A stretch of DNA of 64,000 nucleotides from Microbacteriaceae bacterium PS02070 (lineage in GTDB: Bacteria; Actinomycetota; Actinomycetes; Actinomycetales; Microbacteriaceae). The stretch covers positions 1 through 64,000 of the forward strand of contig JASCPE010000004.1 in assembly GCA_029959865.1 (NCBI GenBank), given 5' to 3'. Positions within the stretch are counted from its first letter, which is position 1. The number at the start of each line of letters is the position of its first letter. Below the pieces are notes generated by a model. It ran no database searches. It had not been told where the DNA came from and worked only from the letters and a program-made list of their open reading frames with translations. The translations under genes were made by a program, and so were the position numbers. Shown here in pieces: positions 16,490 to 26,475 of this stretch.

Positions 16490-17827
16490 TCAGGAGACGT
16501 CGATGAAGACCGTCGGGAGGGCGGGATCGGCTCGGCTGAGCGCGAGGGCGCGCACCGGCAGTTCCTCTCGGACGCGCGAGTGATGGTGGCGGGCTTTCTC
16601 CACTCCCGCGTGCCCTTCGAACGCCTCGTGGGTGTCGCCCGCGGTTACAAACGGAACCTGTAGCGGTCGCGCATCCGGATAGTCCGTTCCCGTGGGGACC
16701 TGCTCGAATCCGTCCGCGACGGCGATGAGCTCTCTCGTCGCAGTGCCGTGGGTGAGTTCGCGGAAGGCGGCTTTGCGTCCGCCCTTCGATCCCTTGTCGG
16801 TGGATGCTTTCGCCACGGCCACCCAGCCGCCGGCGGGATCCTCGCGGGCGACGAGCTTGTAGACCATGCCGGCCGTCGGTGTGCCCGATCCGGTGACCAC
16901 GGAGGTCCCCACCCCGTAGGCATCGACCGGGGAGGCCGCGAGGGCAGCGATGGCGAACTCGTCCAGGTCGCTCGTCACGGTGATCTTGGTCGACGTCGCG
17001 CCGAGCTCGTCCAGCTGCTCGCGGACCGCCTGCGCCACCGTGGGGAGGTCACCCGAATCCAGGCGCACGCCGCCGAGTCCGGTGCCGGCCACCTCGATCG
17101 CCGTCGTGACACCGGTGGCGATGTTGTAGGTGTCCACGAGGAGTGTCGTGCCGACGCCGAGCGCCTCGATCTGGCTCGCGAAGGCGTCGCGCTCGGAGTC
17201 GTGCAGGAGAGTCCAGGAGTGGGCTGCGGTGCCCATCACGGGAATGCCCCATTCGTGGCCGGCCTGCAGATTGCTCGTCGCGGTGAACCCCGCAATGTAG
17301 GCGGCGCGCGCGGCAGCGACCGCGGAACGTTCTTGAGTGCGCCGCGAACCCATCTCCGCCAACGGACGATCACCCGCGGCGATGCTCATTCGCGCCGCCG
17401 CGGTGGCGACCGCAGAGTCGTGGTTCAGCACGCTGAGAGCAAGTGTCTCCAGGATCACGGCGTCCGCGAAGGTGCCTTCAATCGTCAGGATCGGCGAGCC
17501 CGGGAAGTACAGCTCTCCCTCGTGATATCCGGAGATCGACCCGCGGAACGTGTATGACTCCAGGAACCGGACGGCCTCTTCGCTGACGATCCGCTTATCG
17601 CGCAGAAAGCGCAGCTCTTCGTCGCCGAAGTGGAAATCGCGCAGGAGGGAGAGGAAGCGGCCGGTGCCCGCGACGACTCCGAACCGGCGTCCTCCGGGCA
17701 GGCGCCGCGCGAACAGCTCGAAGACGCAGTGGCGGGACGCGGTGCCGTCTTTCAGCGCCGCGTCGAGCATCGTGAGCTCGTACATGTCCGTCAGCAGCGC
17801 AGCACCGGTCGATCGGGAATCGCTCAT
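16490..17827 (-). CDS. pncB: Nicotinate phosphoribosyltransferase
   Basis: A 445-aa enzyme converting nicotinate and PRPP to nicotinate mononucleotide in NAD salvage. The N-terminus [15 protein letters not shown] and the central [10 protein letters not shown], with the LVDTYN and GVRLDSGDL phosphoribosyl-binding motifs, identify the family. GTG at 17836 would add three residues. ATG at 17827 is preferred because TAGAGT (17840-17835, minus strand) lies 7 nt upstream, the leaderless spacing. It is divergent from murI with 39 bp between starts, so the two promoters nearly touch. Confidence 0.92.
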   Translation of the reverse strand: MSDSRSTGAALLTDMYELTMLDAALKDGTASRHCVFELFARRLPGGRRFGVVAGTGRFLSLLRDFHFGDEELRFLRDKRIVSEEAVRFLESYTFRGSISGYHEGELYFPGSPILTIEGTFADAVILETLALSVLNHDSAVATAAARMSIAAGDRPLAEMGSRRTQERSAVAAARAAYIAGFTATSNLQAGHEWGIPVMGTAAHSWTLLHDSERDAFASQIEALGVGTTLLVDTYNIATGVTTAIEVAGTGLGGVRLDSGDLPTVAQAVREQLDELGATSTKITVTSDLDEFAIAALAASPVDAYGVGTSVVTGSGTPTAGMVYKLVAREDPAGGWVAVAKASTDKGSKGGRKAAFRELTHGTATRELIAVADGFEQVPTGTDYPDARPLQVPFVTAGDTHEAFEGHAGVEKARHHHSRVREELPVRALALSRADPALPTVFIDVS

Positions 17828-17834
17828 GCGGGTC

Positions 17835-17858
17835 ACTCTACCGACGCTGGCGTAGGCT
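17835..17858. promoter_or_regulatory. Back-to-back leaderless promoters of pncB and murI
   Basis: TAGAGT on the minus strand (17840-17835) and TAGGCT on the plus strand (17853-17858) lie 12 bp apart. They sit 7 and 8 nt before the pncB ATG and murI GTG respectively. The two polymerases would compete for this spot. Confidence 0.55.
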
Positions 17859-17866
17859 GGTTGATC

Positions 17867-18712
17867 GTGAACGACGCGCCCATCGGGATTTTCGACTCAG
17901 GAGTGGGCGGTCTGACGGTCGCCCGGGCCGTCTCGCAACTTCTCCCGCGCGAGTCCATCGTCTACATCGGCGATACGGCGCACTCGCCGTACGGCCCGAA
18001 ACGCATTGCGGATGTGCGTCGCTACTCGCTGGAGGTGCTCGACACCCTCGTCGCAGAGGGCGTGAAGATGCTGGTGATCGCGTGTAATACCGCCTCCGCC
18101 GCGATGCTGCGCGATGCGCGTGAGCGCTATGACGTGCCCGTCGTCGAGGTGATCGGCCCCGCCGTCCGCACCGCCGTCTCCACGACACGCAACGGCCGAA
18201 TCGGCGTCATCGGCACCGCGGGGACGATCGGCTCCGGGGTGTATCAGGACATGCTGGGCGTCGATGAGCGCCTGACCGTGATCGCGCAGGCGTGCCCCCG
18301 CTTCGTTGAGTTCGTTGAGGCGGGCGTCACCGATTCCCCGGAGGTTCTCGCCGTCGCTGTGGAGTACCTCGCGCCGTTGCGAGAGGCCAAAGTCGACACT
18401 CTCGTCCTCGGCTGCACCCACTATCCGTTCCTGGAAGGCGCGATCAGTTACGTCATGGGCGAGGGTGTCTCGCTCGTCTCCAGCGATACCGAGACCGCGA
18501 AGGGTGTGTACCGCCAACTCGTCTCGCGCGACCTTCTCGCGGGTCCCGATGCCCGTGCGCGTCACGTGTACGAAGCCACGGGGGACTCCGCGCAGGACTT
18601 CCTCTCTCTCGCGCACCGCCTGATGGGACGAGGCGTCGACGACGTCCGTCTTGTTCAGACCGGTGCCATCGACCTTCCCCGCACCGCCGGGCAGATTCCC
18701 CCGACCCGATGA
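17867..18712 (+). CDS. murI: Glutamate racemase
   Basis: A 281-aa enzyme making D-glutamate for peptidoglycan. The two catalytic cysteines lie in [11 protein letters not shown] and [10 protein letters not shown], and the N-terminus is [19 protein letters not shown] at 17867 fits both the family N-terminus and the TAGGCT box 8 nt upstream. It is first in the murI-rph-rdgB string. Confidence 0.95.
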   Translation: MNDAPIGIFDSGVGGLTVARAVSQLLPRESIVYIGDTAHSPYGPKRIADVRRYSLEVLDTLVAEGVKMLVIACNTASAAMLRDARERYDVPVVEVIGPAVRTAVSTTRNGRIGVIGTAGTIGSGVYQDMLGVDERLTVIAQACPRFVEFVEAGVTDSPEVLAVAVEYLAPLREAKVDTLVLGCTHYPFLEGAISYVMGEGVSLVSSDTETAKGVYRQLVSRDLLAGPDARARHVYEATGDSAQDFLSLAHRLMGRGVDDVRLVQTGAIDLPRTAGQIPPTR

Positions 18713-18722
18713 AGGAGCTCAC

Positions 18723-19478
18723 ATGACTGACGCGACACAGAGCATCACCCGCGCCGATGGCCGCACGACCGATCAGCTGCGCGAGGTGACGATCGAGCGG
18801 GGCTGGAGCGCCCACGCCGAAGGGTCGGCCCTCATCTCGTTCGGCGGGACGAAGGTCCTGTGTACGGCATCGTTCACCTCCGGTGTGCCGCGGTGGCTGA
18901 CAGGCAAGGGCAAGGGGTGGGTGACGGCGGAGTACTCGATGCTGCCGCGCGCGACCAACTCTCGAAACGATCGGGAGTCGATCAAGGGCAAGATCGGGGG
19001 ACGCACCCATGAGATCTCTCGCCTCATCGGCCGCGCGCTGCGCGCCGTCGTGGACACGAAGGCGCTCGGCGAGAACACGATCGTCATCGACTGCGACGTT
19101 CTGCAGGCTGACGGAGGCACGCGTACCGCCGCGATCACCGGCGCCTACGTGGCCCTGGCCGATGCGATCGAGTGGGGCCGCGGTCGCCGCTTCATCGGCC
19201 AGAAGAGCCGGGTGCTCTTGGATTCTGTCGCCGCCGTCTCGGTCGGCATCATCGACGGTGAGCCCATGCTCGACCTCGCCTACGTCGAGGATGTGCGTGC
19301 CGAAACCGATATGAATATCGTCGTCACCGGTCGGGGTCTGTTCGTGGAAGTCCAAGGCACTGCGGAGGGGGCACCCTTTGACAAGCGCGAGCTGGATGCC
19401 CTACTTGATCTCGGGGTCGCGGGCTGTGCCGACCTTAAGGCAGTGCAAGAGGCGGCGCTCGAGGCAGCGACCGAATGA
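18723..19478 (+). CDS. rph: Ribonuclease PH
   Basis: A 251-aa phosphorolytic 3'-5' exonuclease that trims tRNA 3' ends. Recognisable parts are [11 protein letters not shown] near the N-terminus, the [21 protein letters not shown] phosphate-binding stretch (here [16 protein letters not shown]) and [19 protein letters not shown] strong GAAGGAG lies 6 nt before the ATG. It begins 10 bp after murI and overlaps rdgB by 4 bp, so the three genes are one operon. Confidence 0.95.
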   Translation: MTDATQSITRADGRTTDQLREVTIERGWSAHAEGSALISFGGTKVLCTASFTSGVPRWLTGKGKGWVTAEYSMLPRATNSRNDRESIKGKIGGRTHEISRLIGRALRAVVDTKALGENTIVIDCDVLQADGGTRTAAITGAYVALADAIEWGRGRRFIGQKSRVLLDSVAAVSVGIIDGEPMLDLAYVEDVRAETDMNIVVTGRGLFVEVQGTAEGAPFDKRELDALLDLGVAGCADLKAVQEAALEAATE

Positions 19479-20071
19479 GCGCTCGGATCGTCCTGGCGAC
19501 CCACAACGCCCACAAGGTCGAGGAGTTTCAGGCCATCGTCGCGCGCGTCCGGCCCGACCTGGAGGTCATCGGCTATGACGGCCCCGAGCCGGTGGAGGAC
19601 GGCGTGACTTTCGAGCAGAACGCGCTCATCAAAGCGCGCGTCGCGCACCGCCACACCGGGTTGCCCGCGCTCGCCGATGACTCAGGCATCTGCGTGGATG
19701 TGCTCGGCGGCTCGCCGGGTGTCTTCTCGGCGTACTGGGCGGGGCATCGGAAAGACAGCGCTGCCAACACAGAGCTCCTCCTCGACCAACTCGCCGATGT
19801 CGCCGACCCGCACCGGAGTGCGCAGTTCGTTTCGGTCATCGCGCTCGTCGCCGATGACCGAGAGGACACCGTGCGGGGCGAGTGGCCGGGACGCCTCGCG
19901 ACCGAGATCTCGGGTGACGGCGGCTTCGGATACGACCCGATTTTCATTCCCGAGGGGCAGGATGCCGAGCGGGAGCGGACGGTCGGCCAATGGAGCGCCC
20001 AGGAGAAGAACGCCGCGTCGCACCGTGCCCGCGCGTTCGAGCGACTCGTTCCGCTCCTCACCCGGGTGTGA
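19475..20071 (+). CDS. rdgB: XTP/dITP diphosphatase (RdgB/HAM1)
   Basis: A 198-aa pyrophosphatase that removes non-canonical purine triphosphates. It has the N-terminal [12 protein letters not shown] (SxNxxK-type), [15 protein letters not shown] and [13 protein letters not shown] signatures. The ATG overlaps the rph stop (ATGA). The rph-rdgB arrangement is widespread in actinobacteria. Confidence 0.95.
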   Translation: MSARIVLATHNAHKVEEFQAIVARVRPDLEVIGYDGPEPVEDGVTFEQNALIKARVAHRHTGLPALADDSGICVDVLGGSPGVFSAYWAGHRKDSAANTELLLDQLADVADPHRSAQFVSVIALVADDREDTVRGEWPGRLATEISGDGGFGYDPIFIPEGQDAERERTVGQWSAQEKNAASHRARAFERLVPLLTRV

Positions 20072-20156
20072 GCACGCGGCGGGACTGAGAATCACACTCA
20101 TTCCCGACTAGGTCGAACCCCGGCCAGGCATGCCGAGGCGGCTCTAGCCTCGAAGC

Positions 20157-21071
20157 ATGCACGACCACGCCCCCGGACTCCCACGCGCGTCGAATCGTCG
20201 TCTGCTGACCATCTCGCTGGTGATCACCGCGTCCGTCATGGTCGTTCAGATCGTTGGGGCGATCCTGTCCGGGTCGCTGGCTCTTCTCGCCGATGCCGCG
20301 CACATGTTCACCGACTCCGCGGCGCTTGTGATCGCGCTGATCGCGAGCATCGTGGCGGCCCGGCCCGCAAGCGGCCGGAACACGTATGGCTACCAGCGCG
20401 CCGAGGTCTTCGGCGCTCTCATCAACGCGCTCATCCTGATCGTCCTGTGCGTTGTCATCCTGGTCGAGGCGATACGACGGCTGGCTACGGCCGAGACGAC
20501 CGAGGTCGACGGCGTCTTGATGCTGATCGTCGCCGCGATCGGTCTCGTCGCCAACGCCGTGTCCCTGCGGCTGCTGTCCTCGGCGCAGAAGACGAGCATC
20601 AACGTCCGCGGTGCATACCTCGAAGTGCTCGGCGACCTCCTGGGATCCGCCCTGGTGATTGTGGCGGCGGGTCTCATCTGGCTCACCGGCTGGGTGTGGC
20701 TGGATGCGGCGGCATCAATCGCGATCGCAGCCATGATCGCTCCGCGTGCGGTCGTGCTGTTGCGCGAGGTCTTCGCGGTGCTGGGCGAAGCAGCGCCGGC
20801 GGGGACCGACGTCGAGGAGATCCGCACGCACCTGCTCTCTGCCGAGGGCGTGCGCGCCGTCCACGACGTGCACGTCTGGCAGCTCACGCGCGGCGCACCC
20901 GTGTTCACGGCGCATGTCGTCGTGGAGCCGGAGGTCTTCCGGCAGGAGCGCACGGGCGAGATTCTCGCTCGGCTGCAGGGATGCCTCAGCGATCACTTCG
21001 ATGTGGAGCACTCCACGTTCCAACTGGAGAGTGCGGGCTTCATCGATGCGGGTGGCGCCGGTCACGAGTGA
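20157..21071 (+). CDS. Cation diffusion facilitator transporter (chromosomal)
   Basis: A 304-aa CDF metal/proton antiporter with six membrane segments and a cytoplasmic C-terminal domain (about 205-304). Metal-site residues are visible as HxxxD in DAAHMFTDSA (TM2) and DLLGSALV after the TM4-5 loop. It resembles CzcD/ZitB zinc exporters. TAGCCT (20145-20150) 6 nt before the ATG indicates a leaderless message. It is distinct from the shorter CDF protein on the island. Confidence 0.9.
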   Translation: MHDHAPGLPRASNRRLLTISLVITASVMVVQIVGAILSGSLALLADAAHMFTDSAALVIALIASIVAARPASGRNTYGYQRAEVFGALINALILIVLCVVILVEAIRRLATAETTEVDGVLMLIVAAIGLVANAVSLRLLSSAQKTSINVRGAYLEVLGDLLGSALVIVAAGLIWLTGWVWLDAAASIAIAAMIAPRAVVLLREVFAVLGEAAPAGTDVEEIRTHLLSAEGVRAVHDVHVWQLTRGAPVFTAHVVVEPEVFRQERTGEILARLQGCLSDHFDVEHSTFQLESAGFIDAGGAGHE

Positions 21072-21080
21072 CCGAGACGG

Positions 21081-23444
21081 TTACAGCGGGGCGACGTCCT
21101 CGGGTGCGATGTCGCTACGAAGGCCCCGCCAGCTCCCGTGCCGGACGTGTCCCGCGGAAGACAATCCCGCAAACTCGATCTCACCGACCAGGGTCGGGGT
21201 GGTCCACACGGCATCGGACGCATCGGGCGCGGGGATGTCGATGAAGGCGGGTTCGAGCTGCTGGAGGGGAGCGAGGAGGTCGTCCAGACGGCGCAGGCTC
21301 GCCGCGGTGAACCCGGTGCCGACACGCCCGGCGTAGTGGAGACCCTCCGGGGTCGGGATGCCCACCAGGAGCGATCCGATCTGCGACGACCGGCTGCCCT
21401 TACCCGGTCGCCAGCCCCCGATGATGACGTCACGGGTCTCGCGGAGCTTCACCTTGAGCCACTGATCGGAGCGGCCCTCTCGGTAGCGGCTCTTCGGGTC
21501 CTTCACCACGACCCCCTCCAGGCGCAGTTCTTCGGCCGCCGCCAGGGCGTCTCGCACGTCGTCGCCGAGCGGTGGGGTGATGAAGGGGGAGCGCACGTGC
21601 TCCGTTCGTGCCTCCAGGTGCTCGCGCCGGGTGCGCAGCGGCAGGCCCGAAAGGTTCTCATCGCCGTCCACGAGCGCATCGAAGAGGAAGTACGCGACGG
21701 GTACCCGCTGTGCCTCTCGCTCGATCTCGCCGGGAACGGTCAGGTGCATACGACGCTGGAGGCGTTCGAAGTCGGGCCGACCAGAGGCATCGAGCGCGAC
21801 GATCTCGCCGTCGACCTCCAGGCGTTCCGTGCCGAACCCGGGGTCTTGCGCGGTGAGCTCGGGGTAGCGGGCGGTGATGTCCGTGCCGCTGCGGGCACGC
21901 AACGTGAGGCGTGTCCCATCCCAGGAGCCGCGCGCCCGAACACCGTCCCACTTGAACTCGACCCACGGGCTCCACCGATTCGCGGCGTCCTCGGCGAGCG
22001 CGGGGGTCGCGTGTGTGGCGAGCATGACCCCATCCGGAATCGGGGCGTCGGCCATCGTCGGTGCACTCGCGGGTTCGCTGGCGCTGCCCGAGTCCTTCAT
22101 CCGGTGCAGCAGCCACGACGACTTCTCGCCCTCACCTTCGGTGCGGATGAGTGCGAACCGTCCGGTTCCGATCGGGCCGTCGTCATCGCTGTGCAGGGTG
22201 AAGATGATCTCGTCGTCGCGCCACTTCTCGGCGCGGTACCTACCGCGATCCCAGATGGTCATGGTCCCGGCGCCGTACTCACCCTTCGGGATCTCGCCGG
22301 AGAAGGTCGCATAAGAGAGGGGGTGCGGTTCCGTCATCACCGCGAGGTGATTGCGGGAGGGGGAGTCGGGGATTCCCTTCGGCACCGCCCAGCTCTCCAG
22401 GACCCCGCCGTGCTCGAGACGGAGGTCGAAGTGGAGCCGCCGGGCGTGATGCTCCTGGACGACGAAGATCCCTTCGCCCGGAACGCTCGTGGTGTCTCCG
22501 GCCGCCGTCTCGGGCACGGGTTCGGGCGTGTTCTCGCGGGACCGCTTGGCGCGGTACGAGGCGAGAGGTCCACTCTCGGTGGGCAGGGAATCGGCCAGGA
22601 GGTCACCCTGATCGCTGACTCGCTCGAGCACTTCGTCGAAGCGGAGTTGGCGCAGCCCGGGATCGGCCAGTTCCTCCCACGTGCGCGGAGCAGCGACGTT
22701 CGGGTGCGCGACGCCGCGCATCGAGTACGGCGCGATGGTCGTCTTCGAGCCGTTGTTCTGGCTCCAATCGATGAAGACCTTGCCGGGGCGGAGCGCTTTC
22801 GCCATGCGGCTGGTGACGAGATCGGGATGGTCTGCCTCGAGAGCCTGGGCGAGTTCCTTCGCGAAGGCGGAGACCTGATCGGAGCTCTGCCGTCCGTCCA
22901 GCGGAACGTAGAGGTGAATGCCCTTGCTGCCGCTGGTGACCGGGAATGCGGTGAGCCCCGCCCCGTCGAGGATCTCCCGCGTCCACGCCGCGACCGTGGC
23001 GCATTCGGCAAGGCCGGTCCCCGGCCCGGGGTCGAGGTCGAGCACGAGTCGGTCGGGGTGGCGCTCAGTGCCGTCGGGCGCGAAGGTCCACTGCGGTGTG
23101 TGCAGTTCGAGACTTGCGGTCTGCGCAAGGTAGACGAGGGTCGCCAGGTCGTTGACGAGGGGGTATTCCTTCGCGCCGGACGAGTGTGGAATGGCGCGTC
23201 GCGGCACCCAGTCGGGGGTGCCGGGGGAGAGGTCTTTCGCGAAGAACGGCTCGTGGTCCACGCCGTCGGGCCATCGCTTGCGCGTTACGGGCCGGTCGCG
23301 GCTGTGCGGGATGAGCGCGGATGCGATGCGTGTGTAGTAGTCGACCACCTCACCCTTGGTGGTGCCGGTCTCGGGATAGAGGACCTTGTCGAGGTTCGAC
23401 AGGCGAAGACGGTGACCGCCTACCCGTACGACGTGGTCGTCCAT
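21081..23444 (-). CDS. ligD: ATP-dependent DNA ligase LigD (POL-PE-LIG)
   Basis: A 787-aa end-joining enzyme. Domain order is an N-terminal primase-polymerase (about 1-290, from LSNLDKVLYPETG), a 3'-phosphoesterase (about 330-480, HHARRLHFDLRLEHGGVLESWAVPKG) and a C-terminal ligase (about 510-787) with the adenylated lysine in EFKWDGVRA. This is the mycobacterial order, rather than the LIG-PE-POL order of Pseudomonas. ATG at 23444 follows TAGCCT (minus strand, 23457-23452) with a 7-nt gap. It is divergent from ku with 49 bp between starts. Confidence 0.95.
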   Translation of the reverse strand: MDDHVVRVGGHRLRLSNLDKVLYPETGTTKGEVVDYYTRIASALIPHSRDRPVTRKRWPDGVDHEPFFAKDLSPGTPDWVPRRAIPHSSGAKEYPLVNDLATLVYLAQTASLELHTPQWTFAPDGTERHPDRLVLDLDPGPGTGLAECATVAAWTREILDGAGLTAFPVTSGSKGIHLYVPLDGRQSSDQVSAFAKELAQALEADHPDLVTSRMAKALRPGKVFIDWSQNNGSKTTIAPYSMRGVAHPNVAAPRTWEELADPGLRQLRFDEVLERVSDQGDLLADSLPTESGPLASYRAKRSRENTPEPVPETAAGDTTSVPGEGIFVVQEHHARRLHFDLRLEHGGVLESWAVPKGIPDSPSRNHLAVMTEPHPLSYATFSGEIPKGEYGAGTMTIWDRGRYRAEKWRDDEIIFTLHSDDDGPIGTGRFALIRTEGEGEKSSWLLHRMKDSGSASEPASAPTMADAPIPDGVMLATHATPALAEDAANRWSPWVEFKWDGVRARGSWDGTRLTLRARSGTDITARYPELTAQDPGFGTERLEVDGEIVALDASGRPDFERLQRRMHLTVPGEIEREAQRVPVAYFLFDALVDGDENLSGLPLRTRREHLEARTEHVRSPFITPPLGDDVRDALAAAEELRLEGVVVKDPKSRYREGRSDQWLKVKLRETRDVIIGGWRPGKGSRSSQIGSLLVGIPTPEGLHYAGRVGTGFTAASLRRLDDLLAPLQQLEPAFIDIPAPDASDAVWTTPTLVGEIEFAGLSSAGHVRHGSWRGLRSDIAPEDVAPL

Positions 23445-23493
23445 GTGGGCAAGGCTACTGGCCGATCTGCCTGCGGCAGTGTGTACTGGGGGA

Positions 23494-24300
23494 ATGAGAA
23501 CCATCTGGAAGGGTGCGCTGACCTTCGGGCTCGTCAATGTCCCGGTGAAGGTGTATTCCGCCACCGAGGACCACGACGTCTCCCTGCATCAGGTGCACGC
23601 TGCCGATGGCGGCCGCATCAGGTATCAGCGCAAGTGCGAGGTGTGCGGTGAGGTCGTCGCGTTCGCCGACATCGACAAGGCGTACGACGACGGCGAGCAG
23701 ACGGTGATCCTCACGGGGGAGGATATGAAGTCGCTGCCGGCCGAGCGCTCGCGAGAGATTGAAGTCGTCGAGTTCGTACCGAGCGATCAGGTCGATCTGT
23801 TGACACTGGACAAGGCGTACTACCTGGAACCGGATTCGAAGTCGCCGAAAGCGTACGTGCTGCTGCGAAAGACGTTGGAACAGACCGATCGCACCGCCAT
23901 CGTGCGTTTCACGCTTCGTCAGAAGACCCGGCTGGCGGCGTTGCGGGTGCGCGGCGACACCCTCGTGCTGCAGACGCTCCTCTGGGCGGATGAGGTGCGC
24001 GAGGCGGCCTTCCCTTCCCTGGAGGAGGACGTGAAGATCTCCGACAAGGAGCTGAAGCTGTCCGCGAACCTCGTCGACAGCTTCTCGGCCGACTTCGACC
24101 CGAGCGCGTACACCGATGAGTATCAGCAGGAGCTGCGCACGCTCATCGACGCGAAGCTGGAGCAGGGCGACGCTGTCGACACCGCGGCCACCTTCGGCGC
24201 GGACGAAGATGAGGACGGCGGCGGTGAGGTCATCGACCTCATGGAGGCCCTGCGTCAGAGCGTCGAGCGGAGCCGAGCGAAGCGCGCAGCCCAGGGCTGA
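23494..24300 (+). CDS. ku: Ku DNA end-binding protein
   Basis: A 268-aa bacterial Ku that forms a homodimer ring on double-strand ends and recruits LigD. The N-terminus MRTIWKGALTFGLVNVPVKVY is diagnostic; CEVCGE (about 47-52) and a charged C-terminal tail follow. ATG at 23494 is chosen over the open upstream frame. Ku and ligD are divergent and share a 49-bp intergenic region, so they are probably co-regulated. Confidence 0.95.
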   Translation: MRTIWKGALTFGLVNVPVKVYSATEDHDVSLHQVHAADGGRIRYQRKCEVCGEVVAFADIDKAYDDGEQTVILTGEDMKSLPAERSREIEVVEFVPSDQVDLLTLDKAYYLEPDSKSPKAYVLLRKTLEQTDRTAIVRFTLRQKTRLAALRVRGDTLVLQTLLWADEVREAAFPSLEEDVKISDKELKLSANLVDSFSADFDPSAYTDEYQQELRTLIDAKLEQGDAVDTAATFGADEDEDGGGEVIDLMEALRQSVERSRAKRAAQG

Positions 24301-24304
24301 ATTG

Positions 24305-24386
24305 TGCGGAAGGTGGGACTTGAACCCACACGCCCGAAGGCACAGGAACCTAAATCCTGCGTGTCTGCCAATTTCACCACTCCCGC
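24305..24386 (-). tRNA. tRNA-Leu (TAG)
   Basis: The minus-strand sequence folds as an 82-nt class II tRNA. The acceptor GCGGGAG pairs with CTTCCGC, the anticodon loop is TTTAGGT (anticodon TAG), there is a long variable arm, and discriminator A is at 24305. CCA is not encoded. Confidence 0.93.
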
Positions 24387-24463
24387 GCGATCGACAAGTC
24401 TACGCGGAGCGCGGCTGTGGATAACCGCGGACCCTCCCGTGCGTCACGGGACACGATGACCGG

Positions 24464-25618
24464 GTGACGTTCACCCCCGTTCCACCCGTCAGTGATGCTT
24501 CACGCATCATCGAGGATCGGGTGCGGACGCGGCTGCGAGAGCTGCAGATCGACCCGACCCGTGACCGGGAGCGGGCGGAGCAGATCGCCCGCGGTGAAGT
24601 GCGCCGGCACAACGATTTCGCCTTGGCGCGAGGGGACGAGTATCTCGACGACGAGGACGGCAACGTGCGTGCCGTGCTCGCGGTGGTGGGCGGGTACGGG
24701 TCGGTGCAGGCGCTTCTGGATGACCCCGAGGTCGAAGAGGTGTGGATCAATGCCCCCGACCGTGTGTTCGTGGCGCGTGGCGGCGTCTCTGAGCGAGTGC
24801 CGATCACCCTGACTGATGCGCGTGTGCGCGATCTCGTGGAACGCATGCTGCACGCGACGGGGCGGCGGGTCGACCTCAGCCAACCGTTCGTCGATGCGTC
24901 GCTCCCCGACGGGTCCCGACTGCACGTCGTGATCCCCGACGTGACGCGGCGCCACTGGGCGGTCAACATCCGGAAGTTTCTGCCGACATACGCCACCGTG
25001 GATCAGCTCGTCACTGCCGGGTCGCTTCCCGCGGGACTTGCAACAACGCTCACGGACGCGATGAACGATGGACGCAGCATCCTTGTCTCTGGAGCCACCC
25101 ACGCGGGAAAGACGACGCTCCTGGGTGCTCTTCTGCACAGCCTCGATACCGACACGCGAATCGTGACCGCCGAGGAGACTTTCGAGCTGTCGGTTCCTGC
25201 CCACGACGTCGTCGCTCTCCAGGGACGGCAAGCCAGTCTGGAGGGGACGGGGGAGATCACCCTCCGACGGCTCGTCAAGGAGGCGTTGCGGATGCGGCCG
25301 GATCGACTCGTCATCGGTGAGGTGCGCGACGCGGAGGCGCTCGACCTCGTCCTCGCACTCAACACGGGTGTGCCTGGGGCCGCAACGATCCATGCCAACT
25401 CCGCTGAGGACGCCCTCCGCCGTCTTTCATCGCTGCCGTTGCTCGCGGGGCGCAATATCGGCGCGGACTTCATCGTTCCGGCCGTCGTGTCCGGCGTCGA
25501 CCTCGTGGTCCATTGTCATCGAGATGGATCGGGAGTGCGGCGCGTGACGCAGGTGATCGAGCCGGTGCGGGCGCGGCCGGACGGGTCCGTCGAGGTGCGC
25601 GAGGTCTACGCGCCATGA
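24464..25618 (+). CDS. tadA: Type IV/Flp pilus secretion ATPase TadA (CpaF)
   Basis: A 384-aa ATPase of the VirB11/CpaF family powering assembly of Flp pili. Walker A is GATHAGKTTLLGAL (about 210-223), followed by the Asp box VTAEETFEL, Walker B (LVIGEVRDAEALD) and the His box ATIHANSAEDAL. It is shorter than proteobacterial CpaF, as usual in actinobacteria. GTG start. It overlaps the next gene by 4 bp (ATGA), beginning the seven-gene tad string. Confidence 0.9.
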   Translation: MTFTPVPPVSDASRIIEDRVRTRLRELQIDPTRDRERAEQIARGEVRRHNDFALARGDEYLDDEDGNVRAVLAVVGGYGSVQALLDDPEVEEVWINAPDRVFVARGGVSERVPITLTDARVRDLVERMLHATGRRVDLSQPFVDASLPDGSRLHVVIPDVTRRHWAVNIRKFLPTYATVDQLVTAGSLPAGLATTLTDAMNDGRSILVSGATHAGKTTLLGALLHSLDTDTRIVTAEETFELSVPAHDVVALQGRQASLEGTGEITLRRLVKEALRMRPDRLVIGEVRDAEALDLVLALNTGVPGAATIHANSAEDALRRLSSLPLLAGRNIGADFIVPAVVSGVDLVVHCHRDGSGVRRVTQVIEPVRARPDGSVEVREVYAP

Positions 25619-26475
25619 CGATGCTGTGGGGCGCGACGCTCGGTGCAGGGTTCCTGCTGGTTCTCTCACCGTGGCTCTGGCCGTCGGGTGCTCGTCCGGC
25701 GCCGCACTCCGCGCGCAATCGGGTTCTCACGGCCGCGCTCGAGGGCGCCGGATACGCACACCTCTCGGCGGGGCATCTCGTCGTGGTCTCCGTGGCCGCT
25801 GCCGTCGGAGCGGCGGCCGTTGCCTGGTTGGCGACCGGACTCGTCGTCGTCGTGGTCCTCTCGCTCGTCGCCGGTGGCGCGGCGCCGACGTTGTGGCTTC
25901 GTGCGCGCGCGCGACGACTCAGAGTGCAACGACGCGGACTGTGGCCGGATGTCTGCGATCTGCTGATCGCCGGCGTCCGGGCCGGAATGTCGCTCCCGGA
26001 TGCCGTGACGTCTCTCGGAATCAGTGGCCCCGTGAGCCTCCGCCCCGCATTCGCCGCGTTCGGATCCGACATGGCTGCGTCCGGCCACTTCGATTCTGCG
26101 ATCTTGCGAGTCAAGAGCCGTCTCGCAGACCCGGTTGCGGATCGCATCATCGAGTCCCTCCGGATCGCCCGGCAGGTGGGAGGAACGGAGCTGACCACTG
26201 TGCTCCGGGCTCTGTCCGCTTCAGTGCGGGCCGAGACGGCGCTGCGTGCCGAGGTCGAAGCCCGCCAGTCATGGATCCGCGGCGCGGCCGTCCTCGGGGT
26301 TGTCGCGCCCTGGGTGATTCTCACGCTGTTGTCGATGCGTCCTGAAGGCGCGCGTGCGTACTCGAGCGCGGAGGGTGTGGTTCTGATCATCGTCGGGGCG
26401 GCGGTGTCGGTCGTCGCTTTCCGCGCGATGACGCGCATTGGGCGCCTCAGCGAGCCGAAGAGGTGGTTCGGGTGA
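25615..26475 (+). CDS. tadB: Flp pilus inner-membrane protein TadB
   Basis: A 286-aa membrane protein of the GspF/TadB family forming the inner-membrane platform. There are hydrophobic segments at the N-terminus and near the middle, then a cytoplasmic helical domain containing DLLIAGVRAGMSLPDAV, and two C-terminal spans. The ATG overlaps the tadA stop, and the C-terminus overlaps tadC (GTGA). Confidence 0.85.
   Translation: MTMLWGATLGAGFLLVLSPWLWPSGARPAPHSARNRVLTAALEGAGYAHLSAGHLVVVSVAAAVGAAAVAWLATGLVVVVVLSLVAGGAAPTLWLRARARRLRVQRRGLWPDVCDLLIAGVRAGMSLPDAVTSLGISGPVSLRPAFAAFGSDMAASGHFDSAILRVKSRLADPVADRIIESLRIARQVGGTELTTVLRALSASVRAETALRAEVEARQSWIRGAAVLGVVAPWVILTLLSMRPEGARAYSSAEGVVLIIVGAAVSVVAFRAMTRIGRLSEPKRWFG

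Noticed and set aside
21138..23651. 837-aa plus-strand open frame opposite ligD
   Set aside because: It is a codon-bias shadow of ligD: no known domain, while the minus strand encodes all three LigD domains.
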